A stretch of 64,000 nucleotides of DNA, taken from the NCBI RefSeq assembly GCF_037055355.1, contig NZ_CP146350.1:992001-1056000 (forward strand), written 5' to 3'. Under the pieces are notes generated by a model. The model saw nothing but the letters and a program-made list of their open reading frames with translations, was not told the DNA's origin and searched no databases. Shown piece by piece: positions 31,535-40,931 of the stretch; the stretch's first letter is position 1, and each line of letters begins with the position of its first letter. A program made the translations under genes and the position numbers. Source of the stretch: Streptomyces sp. DG1A-41. Lineage in GTDB: Bacteria; Actinomycetota; Actinomycetes; Streptomycetales; Streptomycetaceae.

Positions 31535-32545
31535 ATGATGCGCGCGTTCGTCCTGACCGGTCCCGGCGCGTACGAGGTCCGGGAGATTCCGGCGCCGGTG
31601 GCCGGCCCCGGTGAGGTCGTCGTCGACGTCGAGCGGGTCGGTGTGTGCGGCACCGATGTGGAGTTCTTCACCGGCGCGATGGCCTACCTCCACCAGGGCC
31701 ACTCCGCCTACCCGATGCGGCCGGGCCACGAGTGGGCCGGGCGGGTGGCGGCGGTCGGTGACGGTGTCGATCCCGCCTGGCTCGGCCGCCGTGTCATGGG
31801 CGACACCATGCTCGGCTGCGGCAGCTGCCGCCGCTGTCTGCGTGGCCGACAGCATGTGTGCGAGCAGCGGCGGGAGGTCGGCATACGCGGGGGCATGCCC
31901 GGGGCGCTGGCGGAGCAACTCGCCGTACCCGCCTTCTCGTTGCACGCCCTGCCCGACTCCGTCGACGCCGTGCTCGGCGCGCTCGTCGAGCCCGGCGGCA
32001 ACGCCCTGCGCGCCGCTCGGGCCGCCGCGGCGGCGCGCGGGAACCGTGCCCTGGTCATGGGCCCGGGGACGATCGGGCTGCTGGTGGCGATGTTCCTGCG
32101 CGCGGCCGGTGCCGAGGTGCACCTCATGGGGACCACCGAGAGCTCCCTCGCCTTCGCCCGCTCCCTGGGCTTCGAGCACGTGTGGCCGGAGGACTGCGTG
32201 CCGGACGTGCCCTTCGACGCGGCCGTCGACGCCTCGAACGCCGCCCGGCTGCCGGATCTGGCCCTGGAGCTGGTCGAACCCGGGGGCCGCCTCGTGTACA
32301 TCGGGCTGGCCGGCGAGCCCAGCAGGATCGACACCCGCGCACTCGTCCTCAAGGACGTGACCGCGACAGGCGTCCTGTCCGCCTCCCCCGGCCTCGACGC
32401 CACCATCCGGGCGTACGCCGCCGGATCGGTCGACCCCAGACCGCTCGTCGCCGCCACCGTGGGCCTGGACGAGGTGGGCCCCGTCCTCGCCGGCGAACGC
32501 CCGCCCGGCTCCGGGCCCGGGCCCAAGATCCATGTCCAACCCTGA
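31535..32545 (+). CDS. Zinc-dependent alcohol/polyol dehydrogenase (MDR family)
   Basis: The 336-aa protein has the catalytic zinc Cys in GVCGTDVEFF, the RPGHEWAGRV histidine/glutamate and four structural-zinc cysteines in GCGSCRRCLRGRQHVC. The Rossmann motif is MGPGTIGLLVA. Threonine- or sorbitol-dehydrogenase-like in layout, it should oxidise a secondary alcohol, probably sugar-derived, with NAD(P). Divergent from the IlvD/Edd dehydratase with a 78-nt shared promoter region, so the two likely act on the same sugar. Confidence 0.88.
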   Translation: MMRAFVLTGPGAYEVREIPAPVAGPGEVVVDVERVGVCGTDVEFFTGAMAYLHQGHSAYPMRPGHEWAGRVAAVGDGVDPAWLGRRVMGDTMLGCGSCRRCLRGRQHVCEQRREVGIRGGMPGALAEQLAVPAFSLHALPDSVDAVLGALVEPGGNALRAARAAAAARGNRALVMGPGTIGLLVAMFLRAAGAEVHLMGTTESSLAFARSLGFEHVWPEDCVPDVPFDAAVDASNAARLPDLALELVEPGGRLVYIGLAGEPSRIDTRALVLKDVTATGVLSASPGLDATIRAYAAGSVDPRPLVAATVGLDEVGPVLAGERPPGSGPGPKIHVQP

Positions 32546-32583
32546 GGGGGCATCGCCAACTGCCGACGGATCTCTGACTCAGG

Positions 32584-33495
32584 TCACTGAGGCCTGTCCG
32601 GCAGATCTTGGCTGATGGTCGCCAACAGGCTGGTGACCAAGGGATTATGGTCGTTCTCGCGCCAGGCGACGGCCACTCGTGTGCGGGCGGTGCCGGGTTC
32701 GATCCTGCGGAAGGCGACGCCTTTGAGGCGGATGCGTCGGATGCTCGCCGGGGCCAGGGAGACGCCCAGACCGGTTTCCACGAGGGCGCACACGGTTTGC
32801 CACTCCACCGCGTGCTGGATTACCTGCGGTGTGAACCCTGCTGCGGTGCACAGGCCGATGATCTGGTCGTGCAGTGGCGGGCCGACCGTGCGGGGCAGCA
32901 GCACGAAGGGCGAGTGCGCCAACTGTGCAAGCCGCACGGTCCGTTGGGTGGCCAGAGGATGAGTGGACGGCAGCACGGCCACGAACGGCTCGCTGAGTAC
33001 CGTTCTGAAGCCGAGCTCTGTCTCGTCGGTGGGCGGTTCGCGCAATAGACCGATGTCGATCGCCTTGTCATGCAGGGCGGCGATCTGCGGAGCGGTGGTC
33101 ATCTCGTGGATGTCCAGGTGCACGCCAGGAAACTGGTGACGGAAGGTGCGCAGCAGGCCGGGCAGGACCGTCAGAGCGAGGGAGGCGGCGAAGCCGATCC
33201 GCAGGCGGCCGGCCCGGCCACTGCCGATGGCCCGGGCTGCGGCCAGGCCGTCCGCGAGGTCGGTGAGTGCCCGCCGGGCGGCGGGCAGCAGTTCGCTGCC
33301 GGCTGGGGTGAGGGTGACGCGCCCTGGGGCGCGGGTGAACAGCGCGTGGCCGACCTTGTCCTCCAAGCGGCGGATCTGCTGGCTCAGCGGCGGCTGGGCG
33401 ACGCCCAGGCGGGCGGCCGCGTGGCCGAAGTGCAGTTCCTCTGCGAGCACGACGAACGCGTGCAGCTGCGGCAGGGGGAGTTCGGGGCGCTCCAT
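32584..33495 (-). CDS. LysR-family transcriptional regulator
   Basis: The 303-aa protein has the N-terminal winged helix (LHAFVVLAEELHFGHAAARL, then QPPLSQQIRRLED) and a periplasmic-binding-like effector domain starting GRLRIGFAASLAL. The sequence is closest to the BenM/CatM/OxyR-like group that governs aromatic or amino-acid catabolism. It is divergent from a RidA-monooxygenase fusion gene 72 nt away, its probable target. That gap contains CGTAT repeats (33524-33541) and A/T-rich half-sites where a LysR protein could bind. Confidence 0.92.
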   Translation of the reverse strand: MERPELPLPQLHAFVVLAEELHFGHAAARLGVAQPPLSQQIRRLEDKVGHALFTRAPGRVTLTPAGSELLPAARRALTDLADGLAAARAIGSGRAGRLRIGFAASLALTVLPGLLRTFRHQFPGVHLDIHEMTTAPQIAALHDKAIDIGLLREPPTDETELGFRTVLSEPFVAVLPSTHPLATQRTVRLAQLAHSPFVLLPRTVGPPLHDQIIGLCTAAGFTPQVIQHAVEWQTVCALVETGLGVSLAPASIRRIRLKGVAFRRIEPGTARTRVAVAWRENDHNPLVTSLLATISQDLPDRPQ

Positions 33496-33567
33496 ACGCC
33501 TAGAGATATCAGGTCATGCATGCGCCCGTATTAGACGTATCGGTGCCGCACATTTAGCGTTCGGCGC

Positions 33568-34350
33568 ATGACAGAGCGACGCGCGATCCTCAGCGGCTCG
33601 GCCTTTGAGGAGCAGATCGGCTATGCCCGTGCTGTGGTCGACGGCGACTGGGTGCATGTGTCCGGGACGACCGGGTTCGACTACGCCACCATGACGATCT
33701 CCGACGACGTGGTGGAGCAGGCCGAGCAGTGCCTGCGCAACATCGAGGCCGCACTGGCCGAGGCGAAGTGCACCTTCGCCGACGTGGTGCGTGTGCGCTA
33801 CCTACTGCCCGATCGCGAGGACTTCGAACCCTGCTGGCCGGTCCTGCGCCGCTGCTTCGGCGACGTTCAGCCGGCCGCCACGATGCTCATGTGCGGTCTC
33901 GCCGACCCGCGGATGAAGATCGAAATAGAGGTGTACGCGCGGCGCCGCATCCCGCCTTACGGTGGCGCCCCGAGCAGTCACTCGGAAGCGCCTGTCGTGC
34001 CCGTCGAGGCTTATGAACCCCCCTACTACGTGGCTGTCTTCACTACGGTGCGAACCCAGGACCAGAGCGGCTTCAGCGAGACCGACGCACGCATGGAAGA
34101 CCTGGTGAAGGACGTCCCCGGGTACCTGGGGATGGACCACGCGCAGACTCCTGGCGGGCTGGGCATCACGGTCAGCTACTTCCGCGACGCCGACGCCCTC
34201 ACGGAGTGGCGGAAAAACGCCGAGCACCGCGCGGCACAAAAGCGCGGGCGAGCCGAGTGGTACCAGAGCTACACGCTGCATGTGGCGAAAGTGGAGCGGA
34301 GCCATGGGTTCACGCGAGCGCACGTCCCGCAGAGCCCGACGGCAGGCTGA
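33568..34350 (+). CDS. RidA-family deaminase fused to an antibiotic-biosynthesis-monooxygenase-like domain
   Basis: The 260-aa protein starts with a RidA/YjgF domain (residues ~1-130: VDGDWVHVSGTTGFDY, CLRNIEAALAEA, IEIEVYARRRIP) that normally hydrolyses reactive imines. After a short linker it has an ABM-type ferredoxin-like domain (~150-250: YYVAVFTTVRT, DVPGYLGMDHAQTPGGLGIT, YFRDADALTEWRKNAEH). The Rid arginine that binds carboxylated imines may be replaced: the usual R...E region reads CGLADPRMKIEIE. The fusion suggests that a small oxygenation or isomerisation step and imine clearance act on one substrate. It is controlled by the divergent LysR protein. Confidence 0.85.
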   Translation: MTERRAILSGSAFEEQIGYARAVVDGDWVHVSGTTGFDYATMTISDDVVEQAEQCLRNIEAALAEAKCTFADVVRVRYLLPDREDFEPCWPVLRRCFGDVQPAATMLMCGLADPRMKIEIEVYARRRIPPYGGAPSSHSEAPVVPVEAYEPPYYVAVFTTVRTQDQSGFSETDARMEDLVKDVPGYLGMDHAQTPGGLGITVSYFRDADALTEWRKNAEHRAAQKRGRAEWYQSYTLHVAKVERSHGFTRAHVPQSPTAG

Positions 34351-34372
34351 CCGAGCTGCCCAGACTCCAAGA

Positions 34373-36100
34373 TCATCCTGTGGTGGAAGGTGTGCGCAGG
34401 GCCAGGAGGGCGACGTCGTCCTCGTTGTCGGCGGGGCGGACTCGGCGCAGCAGGTGGTCGGTGAAGGAGGCGAGGGGGCGGTGCGCGAGGGCGGCGGCGT
34501 GCCGGCGCAGTCGGTTCAGGCCCTCGTCGAGGCTTTGGCCGGGTGCTTCGATCAGGCCGTCGGTGTACAGCACGAGGGTGGATCCGGGCGGGAGCAGGGT
34601 CGTGGCGTCGGGGCGCGGGGTGCCGGCTCCGACGCCCAGGAGGATGCCGTGTCCGTCGGTGAGATAGCGCGCCAGGCCGTCGCGGCTGATCAGCAGGGGC
34701 GGCGGGTGGCCCGCGTTGGTCCAGGACAGCTGCCACTGGCCGTCGTCGTCCGCAGCTTCGATCCGGGCGAAGATCATCGTGGCCATGTCGACGTCCGTGA
34801 TGTGCTGGAGGGCCTCGTCGAGCCGTGCGACGATCCGGCTGGGCGGTTCGTGCTGGGACCAGGCGTAGGCGCGGAGCATGTTGCGCACCTGCGCCATGCC
34901 GGCCGCCGCCTCCAGGTCGTGCCCGACGACGTCCCCGATGGCCAGGGCAGTGGATCCGTCGGACATGGGGAAGGCGTCGTACCAGTCGCCGCCGACCTGT
35001 GAGGCGTCGGGTGCGGGCAGGTAACGGACGGTCATCTGGAGGCCCGGAACCCCCGGCATCTGGGGCAGCAGATGGTTCTGCATGGTCTCGGCGACCTTGC
35101 GCTGGCGCTGGTACAGGCGGGCGTTGTCCAGGGCGAGGCCGGCCCGGCGCGCGATGTCCTCGACCAGCGGGAGATCGGCGGTGGTGAAGGCGACCGGGTC
35201 CTCGTTCCGGCCCAGGGTCAAGGCCCCCAGGACCGAGCGGGTGCTGCGGATGGGCGTGATGGCCGCCGAGTGCATTCCCGTGGTGTCGAACAGCCTGCGT
35301 TGCTCGACCGCGAGGCCGGAATCCGGTTCGCGCCGGTAGGTGTCGGGCCCGGTCACCGTGGAGGCCACGCCGCGCAGGGCTCTGGACAGGGGCATCGGGG
35401 ATGCCTCCGGGACGGGCGACATCGGGCCCTGAAGGTCCTCCCGGCGCACCAGAGTGCCGCCGTCGGCGTGGACGACGGCGGTACGCCACACTTCGTCGTG
35501 CTCGGTGATCAGATCGATGATCACCCAGTCCGCCAGCCGGGGCACGACCAGGCTCACCAGGCGTTCCAGCGCCTCGTCGACGTCGAGCGTGGAGGTCAGC
35601 CGCGTGGTGACGTCGGCCAGCAGGGCCAGCCGTTCCAGCTCGGGCAGCGGCCGGCCCGTCGGCTCCGGCGGCGGGCCGCTTCCCGGCGTGTGTTCGACGG
35701 GGTGGAACAGCACGAGCGTGCCGGCTCCGGCGTCGCCGATGTCGTACGGGGTGATCAGCCAGGCGATGGGCAGCAGGGAACCGTCTCCGCGTGCGAAGTG
35801 GTCCTCCTCGGCCTGGGCGGTCCGCCCGGCGTGGAAGGCCTGCCGCATTCCGCACCGGGCCCTGGGCAGCGGCCGCCCGTGGGCGTCCCGGTGCAGCAGG
35901 TCGTGCGCGTCGTGACCGAGCAGGTCCTCGGCGGACCGGGCCAGCACGTCCCGGGCGTGGGTGTTGACCGCGAGGATGCGGCCCTCCTCGTCCACGACGT
36001 AGGCCCCGGTTCCGATGGCGTCCAGCCTTCGGGTCAGCGAGGTGCCGAGTACGGCCACGGACCGCTGTTCGGCGGCCTCCGTACGCTCCGGCCCTGCCAT
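34373..36100 (-). CDS. PAS-GAF-SpoIIE serine phosphatase (RsbU/RsbP-like)
   Basis: The 575-aa protein has a PAS domain (residues ~20-130: IGTGAYVVDEEGRILAVNTH), a GAF domain (~165-320) and a PP2C/SpoIIE phosphatase (~345-570) with GGDWYDAF, GDVVGHDLEAA, NAGHPPPLLI and EDDVALLAL, so the metal-binding aspartates are present. Such enzymes dephosphorylate anti-anti-sigma factors in partner-switching stress pathways. The ATG at 36100 follows GAGGAGGAGACGAC, an unusually strong ribosome site. An RsbW-like kinase gene is divergent 230 nt away and could be its antagonist. Confidence 0.92.
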   Translation of the reverse strand: MAGPERTEAAEQRSVAVLGTSLTRRLDAIGTGAYVVDEEGRILAVNTHARDVLARSAEDLLGHDAHDLLHRDAHGRPLPRARCGMRQAFHAGRTAQAEEDHFARGDGSLLPIAWLITPYDIGDAGAGTLVLFHPVEHTPGSGPPPEPTGRPLPELERLALLADVTTRLTSTLDVDEALERLVSLVVPRLADWVIIDLITEHDEVWRTAVVHADGGTLVRREDLQGPMSPVPEASPMPLSRALRGVASTVTGPDTYRREPDSGLAVEQRRLFDTTGMHSAAITPIRSTRSVLGALTLGRNEDPVAFTTADLPLVEDIARRAGLALDNARLYQRQRKVAETMQNHLLPQMPGVPGLQMTVRYLPAPDASQVGGDWYDAFPMSDGSTALAIGDVVGHDLEAAAGMAQVRNMLRAYAWSQHEPPSRIVARLDEALQHITDVDMATMIFARIEAADDDGQWQLSWTNAGHPPPLLISRDGLARYLTDGHGILLGVGAGTPRPDATTLLPPGSTLVLYTDGLIEAPGQSLDEGLNRLRRHAAALAHRPLASFTDHLLRRVRPADNEDDVALLALRTPSTTG

Positions 36101-36330
36101 GTCGTCTCCTCCTCGCTGATCGGCCGCCCGTGCCGGCTGTCGGCCCGTCCCCCGTGTGATGCCTCCCGTGTGCCCCGTGGCGTCGAAACCAGCCCCCGCG
36201 TGCTGTTGCCGCCGGGAGCGGCTTGTCGGGAACGCCCGGTGGCCGCCCTGGTATGTGTGGTCCGCGCGCGGGTAAACGCAGGGCGACAGAGCGGCCCCGG
36301 CAGGGGCGAACACAACGAAAGAGCATCCGT

Positions 36331-36831
36331 ATGGTCCTCCCGCTTGGGAAGCAGGCGGCAGATCGACCGGGCGCGGACGAGCACGCCACGCTGCGTTTCG
36401 GCGCGGCGTGGGGCGACGGCGCGGCAAGCGCCGTCGACGCGCGCCTGGCCCTGCGCGCCTTCCTCACCCACGGCCCGCACTCCGCCCCCGCCCCGTTTCC
36501 GGCCTCTCTGGCCGTGGACGCCGAACTCGTCGTCAGCGAACTGGTCACCAACGCCATCCGGCATGCTCCTGGGCCCTGCGAACTGATCCTGCGGCTGTTT
36601 CGGGGGCAGCTGGCCATCACCGTGTGGGACACCTCGGCTGAGCAGCCCACGGTGTGCACGGGTGACCGGTTCCGCGTCGGCGGCCACGGACTGCGCCTGG
36701 TGCACACGGTCAGCGACCGGGTCGCCGTGGCGCCCCGGGCCAGGGGAAAGCAGATCACGGCCTACCTGCGGCTGGCCTCGCACCACCACGCGAGTGCCGG
36801 TGCCGGCAGATCCGTACTGGCCGCCGGCTGA
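36331..36831 (+). CDS. RsbW-like ATP-binding anti-sigma / serine kinase domain protein
   Basis: The 166-aa single-domain HATPase_c_2 protein has the N-box ELVVSELVTNAIRHAPG (Glu and Asn), WDTSAEQP with the nucleotide aspartate, and the G-box GGHGLRLVHTV. Length and order match the many small Streptomyces RsbW-like kinases that bind sigma factors or phosphorylate anti-anti-sigma proteins. The ATG at 36331 was taken because it precedes the conserved start (MVLPLGKQ); the ribosome site AAGAG is moderate. Divergent from the PAS-GAF-SpoIIE phosphatase, its likely functional opposite. Confidence 0.88.
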   Translation: MVLPLGKQAADRPGADEHATLRFGAAWGDGAASAVDARLALRAFLTHGPHSAPAPFPASLAVDAELVVSELVTNAIRHAPGPCELILRLFRGQLAITVWDTSAEQPTVCTGDRFRVGGHGLRLVHTVSDRVAVAPRARGKQITAYLRLASHHHASAGAGRSVLAAG

Positions 36832-36893
36832 CCCTGTCCCCGTGTCCCCGGAGCCGGCCGGCGGTCCCAGTACTCGACGGGCGTCCCGCGGAA

Positions 36894-38405
36894 TCAGGTC
36901 TGCCGGGCGTGTACGGGGCTGTTGGCGACATCCTCCGGGCATGTCCCGTGCCGCTGTCGCGTCCGCCGGTCGCGCCTCCAGTGGGACATGGCCAGGGCCA
37001 GCGAGGCCAGTATGCCGAGGAGGGCGGCGCCCAGTGCGGTGGCGAGGGCGCCGCGGTAGTCGTCGCCGCCGCCGAGCACCAGGTAGAAGAGTCCGGGCAG
37101 GGCGGCGGTGCCCACCGCGGCGCCGAGCCGCTGTCCCGTCTGGAGGGCCCCGCCCGCCGCGCCCGCCATGTGCACGGGCACGTCGCGCAGCGTCATGGTG
37201 ATGTTCGGCGAGATCACGCAGCCGCTGCCCACGCCGCCCAGGAACAGCACCGGGGCGGTGACCCAGGGCGCGATGTCGAGGGGCGCGAAGCGGAGCAGCA
37301 GCGCAGTGCCGCCCAGGCCGGCGATCACGGCAGTGAGGCCGCCGACGGTGAGCATCCGGCCGAGCCGGTCCACCAGCCGGCCGGCGACCGCGGCCGCGCA
37401 GGCCGAGCCGAGGGCGAAGGGAGTCACGGCGAGGCCGGACCGGAGCGGGGAGAAGCCCAGGCCGTCCTGGTAGAAGAGCGCGAAGACCAGCCAGACGCCG
37501 CTGAAGCCGATGAAGTAGAGCGTGCCGACGCCGGCGCCGACGGCGTAGCCGCGCACGGTGGTGAACAGGCGCGGGTCGAGCAGCGGCTGGGTGTCCCGCT
37601 CGACGAGGCGACGCTGCCACCGGGCGAAGCCGAAGAGGATCGCGGCACCGGCGAGGAACATCCACCACAGCCCGCCGAAGCGGCCGGAGCCCGCCTGGAC
37701 CAGCGGATACATCAGCGCGAGGACGCCGAGGCCGAGGAGCAGGACGCCGGGCAGGTCCACGTGTTGCCGGCCGGACCGCCGGGTGCGGGGCAGCAGGCGG
37801 CGGCCGAGGAGGACGGCGAGGATCCCGATGGGCACGTTGACGTAGAAGATCCACCGCCAGCCCTGGTCGCCGGCGGCCAGGGCGAGGATCACGCCGCCGG
37901 CGAGAGGGCCGATGGCGGACGATATGCCGACGGTGGCGCCGAAGAAGCCGAAGGCACGGCCTCGTTCGGCACCGCGGAACATCTGCTGGATGAGCGCGGA
38001 GTTCTGGGGAGCCATGAAGCCGGCCGCCAGGCCCTGTGCGAGGCGGGCCACCACCAGCAGCGTGATGCTGGGGGCCGCCCCGCAGGCCGCGCTGAAGACC
38101 ACGAAGCCGCTGAGGGCCAGCAGGAAGATGCGGCGCCGGTCCAGCGCGTCTCCGAGGCGGCCGGCGGTGACGAGCGCGAGAGCGAAGCTGAGGGCGTAAC
38201 CGGACACGACCCACTGCACCTGCGTGGGAGAGGCGTCCAGGCCGCGCTGGACGGAGGGCAGGGCGACCGCCACGATCGAGACGTCCAGCAGGCTCATGAA
38301 GCCGGCCACCAGGGTGACCCACAGGGCCCGCCACCGCCGCGGATCCGGCTCGTGTCCGGCCTCCTGCGCGCCCTGGTTCCAGTCGCCCGCCGCTGACGCC
38401 GTCAC
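36894..38405 (-). CDS. DHA2-family (EmrB/QacA) MFS drug exporter
   Basis: The 503-aa protein with 14 predicted helices shows DHA2 features: VAGFMSLLDVSIVAVALP in helix 1, the motif-A loop GRLGDALDRRRIFL and LAQGLAAGFMAPQNSALIQ. The aspartate in helix 1 (LLDVSIV) is the D1-type proton-coupling residue of this group. The GTG at 38405 is six bases behind GAGGAG, whereas the overlapping ATG at 38407 would stop at once. The substrate is unknown, typically cationic drugs or antibiotics. No regulator is adjacent in the usual TetR/MarR position. Confidence 0.92.
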   Translation of the reverse strand: MTASAAGDWNQGAQEAGHEPDPRRWRALWVTLVAGFMSLLDVSIVAVALPSVQRGLDASPTQVQWVVSGYALSFALALVTAGRLGDALDRRRIFLLALSGFVVFSAACGAAPSITLLVVARLAQGLAAGFMAPQNSALIQQMFRGAERGRAFGFFGATVGISSAIGPLAGGVILALAAGDQGWRWIFYVNVPIGILAVLLGRRLLPRTRRSGRQHVDLPGVLLLGLGVLALMYPLVQAGSGRFGGLWWMFLAGAAILFGFARWQRRLVERDTQPLLDPRLFTTVRGYAVGAGVGTLYFIGFSGVWLVFALFYQDGLGFSPLRSGLAVTPFALGSACAAAVAGRLVDRLGRMLTVGGLTAVIAGLGGTALLLRFAPLDIAPWVTAPVLFLGGVGSGCVISPNITMTLRDVPVHMAGAAGGALQTGQRLGAAVGTAALPGLFYLVLGGGDDYRGALATALGAALLGILASLALAMSHWRRDRRTRQRHGTCPEDVANSPVHARQT

Positions 38406-38633
38406 ATGGGGCTCCTCTCACCGGGTGGGCACCTCAGGTGGGCACCGGCGAACCAAGTTCCCCGTCCGGGGCACGGACACACCACAGCCGGCAGGCAGCG
38501 CGGGTCTCACCCAAAGCACCCGGCCGTCACTCGCCGTAGCCACGCGGGTGCCGCGCGAAGGGGTTCGTTTGAGCGCGCGAGATCTGTGCAGGCGTGGTGG
38601 TTGGGATAGACGACCGGCGAAAGGAACGACGAA

Positions 38634-40130
38634 ATGGCGGCGCCCGACAACGACGAGTCGGTGGATCCCGCAGCCGTGAGACGACACCGGGTGCTGTTCC
38701 GGGCGATCGAGAAACGACGCCACCCGAAGCTGCGCCGCAGCGACATCACCGTGACCGACGAGGCGGCGGTCAAGCGCGCCACGAAGGCCGCCGCCCTCGG
38801 CAACGCGATGGAGTGGTACGACTTCGGCATCTACAGCTATTTGGCCGCGACCATCGGGAAGGTGTTCTTCCCCTCGGGGAACGACACCGCCCAACTGCTC
38901 AGCTCCTTCGCGACGTTCGCGGTGGCCTTCCTGGTGCGTCCCCTCGGCGGAATGGTTTTCGGGCCGCTCGGCGACAAGGTCGGCCGCAAGCGCATCCTCT
39001 CTCTCACCATGATCATGATGGCGGTGGGGACCTTCGCCATCGGCGTCGTCCCCTCGCACGCCGTCATCGGTCTCTGGGCCCCGGCTCTGCTGATCTTCTT
39101 CCGGCTGGTGCAGGGCTTCTCGACCGGCGGGGAGTACGGGGGCGCCTCGACTTTCATCGCGGAGTATGCGCCGGACAAACGGCGTGGCTTCTTCGGCAGC
39201 TTCCTGGAGCTGGGCACGCTCGCCGGCTACGTCGCGGCCTCCGGCCTCGTCGTCGTCCTCCAGACCCTCCTCAGCGACGACCAGATGCTGGCGTGGGGCT
39301 GGCGCATCCCCTTCCTGGCGGCGGCACCGCTCGGCTTCATCGGCCTCTACCTGCGGCTGAAGCTGGACGAGACGCCCGCCTTCCAGAAGCTGGAGGGCGG
39401 CCACGTCAAGGCGAGCGAGGCGGCCGAGGCCGTGGAGACCTCGGCCGCCGCCGACCTCGGCAAGATCTTCACGCGGTACTGGCGGCCGCTGCTGCTGTGC
39501 CTCGCGCTGGTCGCGGCGTACAACATCACGGACTACATGCTGCTGTCGTACATGCCGACGTATCTGTCCGACGAGCTGGGCTACGGGACCAACCACGGGC
39601 TGCTGATCCTGCTGCTCGTGATGGTGCTTCAGATGTGCGTCATCAACCAGGTCGGGCGGTTGTCGGACCGCTTCGGGCGCAGGCCGCTGCTGGTGGCGGG
39701 GATGCTCGGGTTCCTCTTCCTGTCCGTCCCGTCCTTCCTGCTCATCCGGCAGGGCAGTGTCGTCCTGATCGCCCTGGGTCTGCTGCTGTTGGGGCTCTGC
39801 CTGGTGACGATGCTCGGCACGATGTCGGCGGCGCTCCCGGCGATCTTCCCCACGCACGTCCGCTACGGCTCCCTCTCGGTCGCCTACAACCTGGCCACAT
39901 CGATCTTCGGCGGTACGACTCCCCTGGTGATCACCGCTCTGATCAGCGCCTTCGACTCGACTCTCATGCCGGCCTACTACTCCACTGGTGCAGCGGTCAT
40001 CGGCGTCATCGCCGTGCTGTGCATGAAGGAGACCGCCAACAAGCCCCTGGCCGGCTCCCCGCCGTCCGTGGAGACCAAGGCCGAGGCCGCGGAGATCGTC
40101 GAGGCGCAGGCCCCTCGGCCCAGGTTCTGA
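38634..40130 (+). CDS. proP: MHS-family MFS transporter, ProP-like proline/betaine proton symporter
   Basis: The 498-aa protein with 12 helices shows the metabolite:H+ symporter signature: GNAMEWYDFGIYSYLA in helix 1, motif A GPLGDKVGRKRIL and QGFSTGGEYGGAS, then RGFFGSFLELGTLAG. ProP-type osmolyte uptake is the best family guess, but the C-terminal coiled coil of E. coli ProP is absent; the tail is a short Glu/Ala-rich stretch. The N-terminal ~45 residues are a charged cytoplasmic extension. AAAGGA lies seven bases before the ATG. MHS relatives also carry citrate, shikimate or aromatic acids, so the symbol is tentative. Confidence 0.82.
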   Translation: MAAPDNDESVDPAAVRRHRVLFRAIEKRRHPKLRRSDITVTDEAAVKRATKAAALGNAMEWYDFGIYSYLAATIGKVFFPSGNDTAQLLSSFATFAVAFLVRPLGGMVFGPLGDKVGRKRILSLTMIMMAVGTFAIGVVPSHAVIGLWAPALLIFFRLVQGFSTGGEYGGASTFIAEYAPDKRRGFFGSFLELGTLAGYVAASGLVVVLQTLLSDDQMLAWGWRIPFLAAAPLGFIGLYLRLKLDETPAFQKLEGGHVKASEAAEAVETSAAADLGKIFTRYWRPLLLCLALVAAYNITDYMLLSYMPTYLSDELGYGTNHGLLILLLVMVLQMCVINQVGRLSDRFGRRPLLVAGMLGFLFLSVPSFLLIRQGSVVLIALGLLLLGLCLVTMLGTMSAALPAIFPTHVRYGSLSVAYNLATSIFGGTTPLVITALISAFDSTLMPAYYSTGAAVIGVIAVLCMKETANKPLAGSPPSVETKAEAAEIVEAQAPRPRF

Positions 40131-40160
40131 CCGCCGTTCGGAGGAAGCAAGAATGGTGTG

Positions 40161-40859
40161 ATGGACCATCACTTCGTCGGCATCCCCGAGTTGACCGGCG
40201 TTCCCCGTGTCGCAGTCGTCATCGACGTCATGCGCGCCTTCACCGTGGCCGCCTGGGCCTTCTCGCGTGGCGTCGAGAGGATTGTCCTGGCCTCGACGGA
40301 GAGTGAGGCGCTCGCCTTGAAGGAGAGCCGCCCGGACTGGCTGGCCCTGAAGGACGGAGCTCCAGCAGCGGGCTTCGACGCGGTGAACTCACCCGGCTTG
40401 CTCAGGTCATGTGATTTCGCTGGCCGCACCCTGGTGCAGAAGACGACGGCAGGAACCGTGGGCGCGCTGGCCGTCGCGGACGCGCCGCTGGTCTTGTGCG
40501 CGAGCTTCGTGGTGGCCGGACCGACCGCGCGGTTCCTGAAGACCAAGGATTCCGGTCCGGTGACGTTCATCGTCACCGGCGAGGGAGGCCAGGCCGACGA
40601 GGACCTGGCCTGTGCTGAATACATTGGTCGATGCATGGCCGGAGGCGATGTCGAGGCGGCCCCGTATCTCCACCGCGCGAGGACTTCTCGTGCCGCGTCA
40701 GACCTCGCCGGTGGGCTGCGGAGCGGATACCACCCGGACGATGTCGATCTCTGCCTGGAAATCGACAGGTTCTCCTTTGCGATGGTGGCCCGCCGGGAAG
40801 AGTCTCTGACGGTGCTTCGTCCCGTGGCGGTGCCTGACATCACGTCCAGTACGCGCTGA
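40161..40859 (+). CDS. ComB-like 2-phosphosulfolactate phosphatase family protein
   Basis: The ~232-aa protein matches ComB across its length: [59 protein letters not shown] and [11 protein letters not shown]. In methanogens and some bacteria ComB dephosphorylates 2-phosphosulfolactate to sulfolactate; in actinomycetes without coenzyme M the role is uncertain. GTG (40158) and ATG (40161) are adjacent, and GGAGGAAG precedes both. It lies 30 nt after the ProP-like gene on the same strand, so they may be co-transcribed, hinting at an osmolyte or sulfonate link. Confidence 0.85.
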   Translation: MDHHFVGIPELTGVPRVAVVIDVMRAFTVAAWAFSRGVERIVLASTESEALALKESRPDWLALKDGAPAAGFDAVNSPGLLRSCDFAGRTLVQKTTAGTVGALAVADAPLVLCASFVVAGPTARFLKTKDSGPVTFIVTGEGGQADEDLACAEYIGRCMAGGDVEAAPYLHRARTSRAASDLAGGLRSGYHPDDVDLCLEIDRFSFAMVARREESLTVLRPVAVPDITSSTR

Positions 40860-40931
40860 CCTCGTCGCCCTCACCGCGGGCCGGCCGCCATCCACCTGGT
40901 GCGGGCAGTGACGGCCTGCCGACGCCCGGGA

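Noticed and set aside
29741..32539. 932-codon minus-strand frame extending the dehydratase upstream
   Set aside because: The part above 31456 is antisense to the zinc dehydrogenase, and the ribosome site and family N-terminus fix the dehydratase start at 31456.
33476..33567. CGTAT and CATGCATG repeats between LysR and the RidA fusion as a defined operator
   Set aside because: Several overlapping short repeats are present, but no unique T-N11-A site stands out, so no separate feature was called.
36034..38421. 795-codon minus-strand frame opposite and beside the DHA2 exporter
   Set aside because: Arg/Pro-rich shadow frame; the exporter is in a different frame with 14 clear helices.
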